From Bacteroidia bacterium (GTDB taxonomy: Bacteria; Bacteroidota; Bacteroidia; B-17B0; Aurantibacillaceae), in contig JADLER010000079.1 in NCBI GenBank assembly GCA_020846025.1, positions 1-43,287 on the forward strand: a stretch of 43,287 nucleotides of DNA. Direction: 5' to 3'. The number at the start of each line of letters is the position of its first letter. Position 1 is the stretch's first letter. The position numbers and the translations under genes are program-made. This document shows, in pieces, positions 9,368-16,696 of this stretch. Under the pieces are notes generated by a model. That model did not search any database. It worked only from the letters and a program-made list of their open reading frames with translations, and was not told the origin of the DNA.

Positions 9368-10864
9368 TTGCAAAAACCATTACATACATTATTATTTGTT
9401 TTTTGTGTTTGCTTAGTGTTACTGGGTATAAGTTTTATCTTTCCAGAGAAAGGTGTATTTATTACAAATACATTAAACATCCGTTTTCCTACTTTTCAGT
9501 CTTTGTTTCATCAAAAGAAAATAGAGAAGGTGGATATTAGTAAAATAATAGAATTAGCAGATGAAGAGGATAAAGCTGTAGAAGCTTTGGTACTAAAAAA
9601 AGATTCAGTTTCTGTTTTAGATTCTTCTGAATTAGAAAAACCAATTGGCACTAAATTAATGGCCACCTCTGCAAGTACCGTTCAATTGAGTACTGAAATT
9701 CAATATAAGAATGAGAACAAATCAGCCTTAACTAAATTTTTTGATGCTTTAGCTCACATTGATAATGAACCAAAGAGTATAAGAATATTGCATTATGGTG
9801 ATTCGCAAATAGAAGGAGATAGAATTACAGATTATTTAAGATTAAAATTACAAAATCAATTTGGTGGAGAAGGACCCGGGCTAGTTTCCTTCATGCCTGT
9901 AGCTTCAAGTGTAATAAATAAAATGTCGTGGAGTCCCACATGGGATCGTTATCCAGTATTTGCCGGAAAAGATAAAAGAGTAAATCATAGTAATTTTGGC
10001 GCTTTAGCTCATATTACGCGCTTTAGTGCTTATAATACAATGACAGACACTGGCTCTATAAAATCAGCTTGGGTAAAGATAATGACCTCTAAAAATGGAG
10101 GCGAAAAAGCAGCTGCTTATAAGAAAATGAAATTATTTTATGGCGGGTCACAATCTAAAACCTATATGGAGTTATATGAAAACGGAACACTTAATTCATC
10201 AGATTCATTGTTAGCAGGAGGTAATTTTAATATAAAAGAGTTTAAACTTAATCAATCGGCTTTGTTACATGAGTTTAGGTTTAAGGGAAAAGATAGTCCT
10301 GATTTTTATGGAATATCATTAGAGGGGGGAAAAGGAGTGATGGTGGATAATTTTGGATTAAGAGGAAGTTCGGGTACTTTTTTTAATCAGATTAATTTTT
10401 CACAATTAAAAAACTTTTATGATTACCTGAATGTAAAATTGATTATACTTCAGTTTGGAGGAAACTCCTTGCCTTACATTGAAACACCTGAACAAGCAGC
10501 GAATTTTGGTAAATACTTAAAGTATCAAATAGGTATTATAAAAAAGGTGGCTCCACAGGCTTCTATTCTAGTAATTGGACCAGCTGACATGAGTGTAAAA
10601 CTTGGCACCGAGTATGTTACCCATCCTCAACTTGAAAACTTAAGAGATGCTATTAAGCAGAATGCATTTGAAATGGATTGTGCGTTTTTTGATATGTATG
10701 CTTGTATGGGAGGTCGTAATAGTATGTTAGCTTGGGTAGAACAAGGTATTGCAGCCAGAGATTACATTCATTTTAGTCCTGCGGGTGCACGTAAAATTGC
10801 GGTGTTATTATATGCCTCATTAAGTAAAGATTATAATAACTATTTAAAGAAGGAGAAACAATGA
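9368..10864 (+). CDS. SGNH/GDSL hydrolase-fold protein, membrane-anchored
   Basis: 498 aa with one N-terminal membrane segment (about residues 7-25) and a periplasmic SGNH domain. Block I is HYGDSQIEGD with nucleophile Ser146; block III is LQFGGNS with Asn366; block V is DYIHFS with Asp465 and His468. In cell-envelope glycan systems, SGNH proteins next to MBOAT acyltransferases (AlgJ/AlgX, PatB) move acetyl onto a polysaccharide or remove it, and this is the likely role. The start is TTG 9368; no ATG precedes the membrane segment. It overlaps the next gene by 4 bp (ATGA), so they are translationally coupled. Confidence 0.82.
   Translation: MQKPLHTLLFVFCVCLVLLGISFIFPEKGVFITNTLNIRFPTFQSLFHQKKIEKVDISKIIELADEEDKAVEALVLKKDSVSVLDSSELEKPIGTKLMATSASTVQLSTEIQYKNENKSALTKFFDALAHIDNEPKSIRILHYGDSQIEGDRITDYLRLKLQNQFGGEGPGLVSFMPVASSVINKMSWSPTWDRYPVFAGKDKRVNHSNFGALAHITRFSAYNTMTDTGSIKSAWVKIMTSKNGGEKAAAYKKMKLFYGGSQSKTYMELYENGTLNSSDSLLAGGNFNIKEFKLNQSALLHEFRFKGKDSPDFYGISLEGGKGVMVDNFGLRGSSGTFFNQINFSQLKNFYDYLNVKLIILQFGGNSLPYIETPEQAANFGKYLKYQIGIIKKVAPQASILVIGPADMSVKLGTEYVTHPQLENLRDAIKQNAFEMDCAFFDMYACMGGRNSMLAWVEQGIAARDYIHFSPAGARKIAVLLYASLSKDYNNYLKKEKQ
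10850..10855 (+). promoter_or_regulatory. Shine-Dalgarno-like AAGGAG before the second SGNH gene
   Basis: AAGGAG ends 5 nt before the ATG at 10861, inside the last codons of the preceding gene. Such sites are rare in this window; here it may be only a by-product of a Lys-Glu codon run. Confidence 0.4.
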
Positions 10865-12087
10865 AGAAATGGCAATTGAATAATAAAAATATCTGGATAA
10901 TGCTTGTTTTGATTAGTGGGGTGCTAAAATCACAAACATCGACTGCACCTATTGTACATCAAGATAAAAGCAAGTTATTGCTTGCAAGAGATAGTTCATT
11001 ATTCTTGAAGTTATATCAAAAAATGGATGAAATGCAAGAGGGTAAAAAAGATAGAATATATATAGCACAAATGGGGGGTTCTCATACACAAGGTGGGTTG
11101 TGGGCAGAACAACTTATGAATGGTTTTCAAGGACTAGGAAATTATACTGGTGGTGGGATTTATGTTTTTCCATTTAAAATTGTTCGTTCCAATACACCTA
11201 GTTTTTATCGCTCATTTGGCATTGGTAAGTGGAAAAGATGTCGAAGTGCCATATCTAAAGAGTTGTGTAATAATTTAGGTGTAAGTGGAATGGCGGCAAT
11301 TACAAACGACAGCGTTAGTAGTTTTGGTTTTAAATTATTAGCTACAAGCAATCCTAAATCATTTAACTCATTAAAAGTGTATCATAATTTTAATTCTAAT
11401 TTTAAGATGAGTTTAATGGATTCTACACTAAAGTATCAACAAATAGACTTTAGAGAAAATGGATATTCAGAATTTGTGTTTGAAAATGAAATAGACTCTG
11501 TTCTGTTTAAAGTTTTAAGATTAGATACTCTTCAAAGAGATTTTGTATTAAGAGGAATGAGTGCTGAAAATAGAAATCGCGGCTTTTATTATGCCACCTT
11601 AGGTGTTAATGGTGCAAGCACATCTTCATTTCTTCGTTGTACAGAATTTCAGAATGATTTAAAAGCCATTCCGCCAGATATGGTTATTTTTTGTTTGGGA
11701 GTAAACGACACACACGATATGAATTTTACAAAAGAAAGATTTATTGCTAATTATGATAGTTTGGTAAATCAAATTAAGAAAGTATCGCCTGATTGTGCCT
11801 TCTTATTTGTAACCACTACCGATAATTATATCAGACGAAAAACTCCCAACAAAAGACCTATTAAAGCTGCCGAAGCCGCTTACGAACTAGCAGAGAAGCA
11901 CAAAGGAGCGGTGTATGATTTATATGCTGTAATGGGAGGTTATAAAAGTATTTATAAATGGTATAGAGCTGGATACGCTTCAAGAGATAAAGTACATTTT
12001 AGCGGGAAAGGATATAGAATTATTGGCACCATGATGTTTGACGCGATTAGAAGAAATTACAACTATCACAGTAAATTAAAAAAATAA
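10861..12087 (+). CDS. Second SGNH hydrolase-fold protein, exported
   Basis: 408 aa with an N-terminal export signal (hydrophobic core WIMLVLISGVL) and an SGNH fold divergent from its neighbour. Block I reads QMGGSHTQGG, so the usual GDS is GGS with candidate nucleophile Ser74. LGVNDTHD gives the Asn of block III, and RDKVHFSGKGY gives Asp376 and His379. All four SGNH positions are therefore kept although the GDSL signature is altered. It overlaps the first SGNH gene by 4 bp and is followed after 15 bp by the MBOAT gene, so the three form one translational unit. Role as a partner in O-acylation of a glycan is inferred from that arrangement. Confidence 0.78.
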   Translation: MKKWQLNNKNIWIMLVLISGVLKSQTSTAPIVHQDKSKLLLARDSSLFLKLYQKMDEMQEGKKDRIYIAQMGGSHTQGGLWAEQLMNGFQGLGNYTGGGIYVFPFKIVRSNTPSFYRSFGIGKWKRCRSAISKELCNNLGVSGMAAITNDSVSSFGFKLLATSNPKSFNSLKVYHNFNSNFKMSLMDSTLKYQQIDFRENGYSEFVFENEIDSVLFKVLRLDTLQRDFVLRGMSAENRNRGFYYATLGVNGASTSSFLRCTEFQNDLKAIPPDMVIFCLGVNDTHDMNFTKERFIANYDSLVNQIKKVSPDCAFLFVTTTDNYIRRKTPNKRPIKAAEAAYELAEKHKGAVYDLYAVMGGYKSIYKWYRAGYASRDKVHFSGKGYRIIGTMMFDAIRRNYNYHSKLKK

Positions 12088-12102
12088 ATAAAAACAGCAC
12101 AC

Positions 12103-13767
12103 GTGCAAGATTTATTATCATATATAACACCTTACCTTGTTTATACCAAGGGAGAACCCATTATTTTCACGCAATTATATTTCTGGGGATTTTTTGGTAT
12201 AGTTCTTTTAGGTTATTCGTTTATATATAAGATGAATAAAGCACGCACTATTTACTTGCTGTTGGTGAGTTTCTTTTTCTATTATAAAACCAGTGGTTTC
12301 TTCTTAATTCTTTTATTGTTTACTATTATAAGCGATTATAATTGGGGGCGGTTAATTAGTAAAACAAAATCTATCGCTAAGAAAAAGATTTTTGTTACAA
12401 TAAGCATGATTTTAAACCTAAGCCTGTTGTGCTATTTTAAGTATGCTTATTTCTTTGTAGAAAGCGTTCATGATATTGCTGGTACGGATGTTCATTTCTA
12501 TAACCATTTTAGTGAATTTAGTAATACATTTTTTGGCACAAAAGATCCGCTTGATAAATTGCTTTTACCTGTAGGGATTTCATTTTTTACTTTTCAATCT
12601 ATATCCTATATTATTGATTTATATCGAGAAAAAATCACACCTGTTAAATCCATTTTTGATTATGGTTTCTTTGTGTGTTTTTTTCCACATCTTGTTGCTG
12701 GGCCAATAGTAAAAGCTAATGAGTTCTTATATCAAATTTATCAGCCTTATAGTTTAACTCGCAAAGAGTTTGGTTATGCTGTATTTTGGATTATAAACGG
12801 GTTAGCTAAGAAAATTATGGCTGATTATATTGCTGTAAATTATATTGATCGCATATTTGATAATCCTAATTATTATTCTGGAGTTGAAACAATTTTTGGA
12901 ATCTTTGGCTACTCACTGCAAATTTATGCAGATTTTAGCGGCTATACTGATATTGCTATAGGTATTGCTTTGTTACTAGGCTATCGTTTAAAAACAAATT
13001 TTAAATCTCCTTATAAAGCTCAAGATGTAAGTGAGTTTTGGAAACGTTGGCACATCTCATTATCATCTTGGTTAAAGGATTATTTATACATACCATTAGG
13101 CGGTAATAGAAATGGAACTATTGGTTCATATATTTGTATCGCTTTTCTTTCAATAGTACTTGTACTTTTAACAGGTGAGTTATGGTTGTTATTAGTGTTA
13201 TTGTTGCTTGCGATGATATGCGTACTTATCGCCTATTTTTCCGAAAGTTTTAAAAAGAGCATTAATACGAATGTGAATTTAATGGTAACTATGCTATTAG
13301 GAGGTTTTTGGCATGGTAGTTCATGGTTGTTTGTAATTTGGGGCGGTTTAAATGGTATAGGTTTGGTTATACATAAATTGTGGTTAAAAATTTCTCCATT
13401 TAAAAATTCTAATTCATTCTTCGTTAAATTTTGGAGTGTAATGATTACTCTTACATTCATTAGTTTTACTCGTATATTTTTTAGAAGCGATAGTTTACAG
13501 ACTGTAAATTTAATTTTTGACAGAATTGTAAATCATTTTGGTGGGTTATTAACTCTGCAGGTTATACAAGGATATGCGATAGTTTTTAGCGTGATGTTAA
13601 TAGGCTATCTCATACATTGGGTTCCTGAATCCTTTAAAGAAAAATACCGATTACGTTTTGCAACCCTGCCTTTACCTATTATGGGTTTAGTAGTTGTAGT
13701 GGCGGTGTTTTGTATTTATCAGCTTATTAGTGGCGAAATGCAACCGTTTATTTATTTTCAGTTTTAG
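12103..13767 (+). CDS. MBOAT family O-acyltransferase (AlgI/DltB-like)
   Basis: A 554-aa polytopic membrane O-acyltransferase that carries acyl groups across the inner membrane for transfer to an extracytoplasmic glycan. The signature SEFWKRWHISLSSWLKDYLY with His317 and the second motif GGFWHGSSW with the invariant His404 are both present. Between them lies an extra hydrophobic stretch (about residues 340-388), making it longer than AlgI. The start is GTG 12103, 15 bp after the second SGNH gene; no ATG fits. It closes the co-directional glycan run and converges on the glycosyltransferase gene with 19 bp between stop codons. Confidence 0.9.
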   Translation: MQDLLSYITPYLVYTKGEPIIFTQLYFWGFFGIVLLGYSFIYKMNKARTIYLLLVSFFFYYKTSGFFLILLLFTIISDYNWGRLISKTKSIAKKKIFVTISMILNLSLLCYFKYAYFFVESVHDIAGTDVHFYNHFSEFSNTFFGTKDPLDKLLLPVGISFFTFQSISYIIDLYREKITPVKSIFDYGFFVCFFPHLVAGPIVKANEFLYQIYQPYSLTRKEFGYAVFWIINGLAKKIMADYIAVNYIDRIFDNPNYYSGVETIFGIFGYSLQIYADFSGYTDIAIGIALLLGYRLKTNFKSPYKAQDVSEFWKRWHISLSSWLKDYLYIPLGGNRNGTIGSYICIAFLSIVLVLLTGELWLLLVLLLLAMICVLIAYFSESFKKSINTNVNLMVTMLLGGFWHGSSWLFVIWGGLNGIGLVIHKLWLKISPFKNSNSFFVKFWSVMITLTFISFTRIFFRSDSLQTVNLIFDRIVNHFGGLLTLQVIQGYAIVFSVMLIGYLIHWVPESFKEKYRLRFATLPLPIMGLVVVVAVFCIYQLISGEMQPFIYFQF

Positions 13768-13786
13768 CTTTTTATGGAATAATTTT

Positions 13787-14659
13787 TTATACCTCTATAT
13801 AATTTTTGTATTCACCTATTCTCCAGCCACAAGTGTTTTCAATAGCCAACAAAAATTTGTCTTTAAGGCTTAATTTTATTTGAGAGCTGTCGAACTTAAA
13901 GCTCCACTGTTGATTATTTACTCTATCTTGTAAAACTTTAGGATGAGTTTCTTTAAATTCTTCCAAACTATCTATTTGTGAATAATCAAATTCTTCTACT
14001 TGTGCTATGTTCTTTTTCATCCATTCATCATCGTGCCACATTTTATGAAAATTCTCTTGCTTAGCTTGTTGCGCTTTGGGAGGTTTCACCCACCCATAAT
14101 GATAGATAGAGGCGTCTATTAATTTTACTTGTAATTTAGAGTTATCTTTTTTTCTAAAACCCTGTGCGTCTTTATAAGACCGAATTGATTTATTATTTTT
14201 AATAATTCGAATTTCTTTTCTGTACCAACGTCTTGAATTACCAACATAACTATAAGAACCATAAAAATGTACATAATTGAATAATAATCCGTCAACCTGT
14301 TTATCATCTTTATACTTCAGCATAGCTTCATGTATGGAGGGTAAATATTTTTCATGTACACACTCATCACTTTGTATATAAAAACACCAGTCTGCATCTT
14401 TGTTTATGGCATCAAACGCTTTATTCGTTTCATCTGCTAATACTTGACCTCCTTGACGCAAGCTATCATTCCAAGTAGTTTCAATGATTCTTAATTTAGG
14501 AGAGTTAATACTTTTAATTAATTGCAACGTATCATCATCACTTTTTCCAACAGCAACTATTACCTCATCACAAATGGGCAAGATTGAGGAAATAGCTTCT
14601 ACAACTGGATAGTCGTACTTTATAGCATTTCGTATTATAGTAAAGCCTGCTACCTTCAT
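13787..14659 (-). CDS. Family 2 glycosyltransferase
   Basis: A 290-aa GT-A fold glycosyltransferase, cytoplasmic, that adds a sugar from a nucleotide-sugar donor to a glycan or lipid. The N-terminus (GFTIIRNAIKYDYPVVEAI), the segment CDEVIVAVGKSDDDT and the metal-binding DXD-like QSDE, in WCFYIQSDECVHEKY, are characteristic of the GT2 members related to core-glycan transferases. Conserved tryptophan-rich segments (HYGWVKPP, FHKMWHDDEW) follow. No membrane segment is evident. The gene starts 3 bp after purB on the same strand, so it is co-transcribed with purB rather than with the glycan locus it faces. Donor and acceptor are unknown. Confidence 0.83.
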   Translation of the reverse strand: MKVAGFTIIRNAIKYDYPVVEAISSILPICDEVIVAVGKSDDDTLQLIKSINSPKLRIIETTWNDSLRQGGQVLADETNKAFDAINKDADWCFYIQSDECVHEKYLPSIHEAMLKYKDDKQVDGLLFNYVHFYGSYSYVGNSRRWYRKEIRIIKNNKSIRSYKDAQGFRKKDNSKLQVKLIDASIYHYGWVKPPKAQQAKQENFHKMWHDDEWMKKNIAQVEEFDYSQIDSLEEFKETHPKVLQDRVNNQQWSFKFDSSQIKLSLKDKFLLAIENTCGWRIGEYKNYIEV

Positions 14660-14662
14660 TCA

Positions 14663-16018
14663 TTAAAACTCAGGATTTCGTCCTACAAAGTTTTGAGGAG
14701 TAATTTTTAATAACTCTGTTTTAACTTCGTTGCTTACGTTTAATCCATTTATAAAAGTATGCATCGATTCTTTTGTAACATGCGTGTTGGTGCGAGTTAA
14801 ATCTTTTAATGCTTCATAAGGTTTTGGATAGCCTTCTCTTCTTAAAATAGTTTGTACAGCCTCTGCAACAACAGCCCAATTATTTTCTAAATCATTTGCA
14901 AAGGCACTTTCGTTTAATATTAACTTATCTAGTCCTTTTAAAATACTTTTATACGAAATAAGAACATGTGCCATAGGCACACCTAAGTTACGTAATACAG
15001 TACTATCGGTTAAGTCGCGCTGTAATCGAGACACAGGAAGCTTTGCTGATAGATGTTCAAGTAAAGCATTAGCAATTCCTAGGTTACCTTCAGCGTTTTC
15101 AAAATCTATTGGGTTTACTTTGTGTGGCATAGCAGAAGATCCAATCTCTCCAGCCTTTAATTTTTGTTTAAAATATTCCATCGAAACGTATGTCCAAATA
15201 TCTCGGCACATATCTAGTAAAATAGTGTTTATACGTTTCATTACATCACAATATGCGGCAATATTATCGTAATGTTCAATTTGTGTAGTGAATTGGCTTC
15301 TTCTTAATCCAAGAATATTATTTACAAAATCGTTTCCAAATGCAATCCAGTTGTGATGAGGATAAGCTACGTAATGCGCATTAAAATTCCCTGTTGCTCC
15401 TCCAAATTTTGCTGAATAAGGAATGGTTTGAAGTTGCTCCAGTTGTTTTTCTATTCTTTCTACAAAAACAAAAATTTCTTTTCCCATTCGGGTTGGAGAA
15501 GCTGGTTGCCCATGTGTACGTGCTAATAATGAAACTGACTTCCACTCTTGAGCTAATGCTTTAAGCTTTAAAACTACATGATTTAATGTAGGTAGGATAA
15601 CTTGTAAAGTTGCTTGTTTTAAGGATAATGGTATTGAGGTGTTATTAATGTCTTGTGAGGTTAATCCAAAATGTACAAATTCTAAATAAAGTTCTAATCC
15701 TTGATTTTTTAATTTATCTTTAACAAAATATTCTACCGCTTTAACATCATGGTTTGTTGTTTTTTCAGTTTCTTTAATTGTTTCAGCATCGGCAAAAGAA
15801 AAATCAGTATAAATTGATTTTAGTGATTCAATTTGTGTGTGAGATAATTTAGGAAGTTGTGCTAATCCTTGTTGTGTTAATAAAATAAAGTAATCAATTT
15901 CTACTTGCACGCGGTATTTAATTAATCCAAATTCTGAGAAAAATGGAGACAACTCTTGTGTTGCCTTTCTATAACGACCATCAACGGGTGAAATAGCGGT
16001 TAGGGCATTTAATTCCAT
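14663..16018 (-). CDS. purB: Adenylosuccinate lyase
   Basis: Catalyses two steps of purine synthesis, cleaving SAICAR to AICAR and adenylosuccinate to AMP, each releasing fumarate. The flexible active-site loop carries the fumarase-superfamily signature GSSAMPHKVNP at residues 293-303, with the catalytic Ser at 294/295. Further family motifs are ARTHGQPASPT with His169, TSQDINNT, and a proper N-terminus ALTAISPVDGRY. The 451 aa length matches the family. It sits between a lipoprotein gene (47 bp upstream) and a GT2 gene (3 bp downstream), all on the minus strand. A TATATTTA (-7-like, 16043 to 16036) precedes it, so purB may have its own promoter. Confidence 0.97.
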   Translation of the reverse strand: MELNALTAISPVDGRYRKATQELSPFFSEFGLIKYRVQVEIDYFILLTQQGLAQLPKLSHTQIESLKSIYTDFSFADAETIKETEKTTNHDVKAVEYFVKDKLKNQGLELYLEFVHFGLTSQDINNTSIPLSLKQATLQVILPTLNHVVLKLKALAQEWKSVSLLARTHGQPASPTRMGKEIFVFVERIEKQLEQLQTIPYSAKFGGATGNFNAHYVAYPHHNWIAFGNDFVNNILGLRRSQFTTQIEHYDNIAAYCDVMKRINTILLDMCRDIWTYVSMEYFKQKLKAGEIGSSAMPHKVNPIDFENAEGNLGIANALLEHLSAKLPVSRLQRDLTDSTVLRNLGVPMAHVLISYKSILKGLDKLILNESAFANDLENNWAVVAEAVQTILRREGYPKPYEALKDLTRTNTHVTKESMHTFINGLNVSNEVKTELLKITPQNFVGRNPEF

Positions 16019-16065
16019 AGTAATAAAATAAAGGGTAAATATAGTTAATTTTTACCTATACGGGA

Positions 16066-16692
16066 CTAATGTAAAATCTGATAAGACACAGAATCTAACG
16101 TAAATTTTACCAAACCTGTTTTTTTAGAAAAAAAACAATCTGTTACAAGTTGAGGTAGTGTAGATACAACATCGTAACTGTTTATAATTTTATAATAGTA
16201 TTTTCCGTTTAATTGAAGAGAGTCCATGTTTATAATTTTATTGTTTAAATCATAGTTTCTAAACAAACTATAATTACTTGAATTGGCTCCGTGTAATATC
16301 ATGTTGGTGTCGGCAAAAACTAAATCGTATCCTAACTTATCTGGATAACCTGCTGCACCTAAATAATACATTGCCAGATTTTTTCCTAAAAATTTGTATC
16401 GCCCATATTTAGCTTCGCCATATAATGCGGTGTTTTTATCTGGACATTCGCAGGTGGCAGTTTGTGTGTAAACAGTGTTATAGGTTTCTACAAATTTTAA
16501 TTGAAGGGTATCTATGTTGCTTGCAAAACGAAAAGTAGTGTCTTTAGTTACAATTATTGATTTGCTTTCATTTGTAAGCGTAAGTGCATGTGAGCCCAAA
16601 CAGTTGTTGCCCTCACAAGCCTCTTCGTCTTTTTTACAACTAATAAAAAAAACAAGGGTAGCTAGAATAAAAAATAATTTAGAAACAGACAT
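16066..16692 (-). CDS. Lipoprotein of unknown function
   Basis: A 208-aa protein with a lipoprotein signal: a hydrophobic stretch (FFILATLVFF) and a lipobox ending at Cys19 in FFISCKKDEE. The mature protein is beta-rich and holds a CECP cluster near residue 80. I do not recognise a domain. Its ATG is 4 bp after the stop codon of the secreted subtilase, so the two are in one transcript and it may act with the protease at the cell surface; the function cannot be stated. Confidence 0.75.
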   Translation of the reverse strand: MSVSKLFFILATLVFFISCKKDEEACEGNNCLGSHALTLTNESKSIIVTKDTTFRFASNIDTLQLKFVETYNTVYTQTATCECPDKNTALYGEAKYGRYKFLGKNLAMYYLGAAGYPDKLGYDLVFADTNMILHGANSSNYSLFRNYDLNNKIINMDSLQLNGKYYYKIINSYDVVSTLPQLVTDCFFSKKTGLVKFTLDSVSYQILH

Positions 16693-16696
16693 GTTT

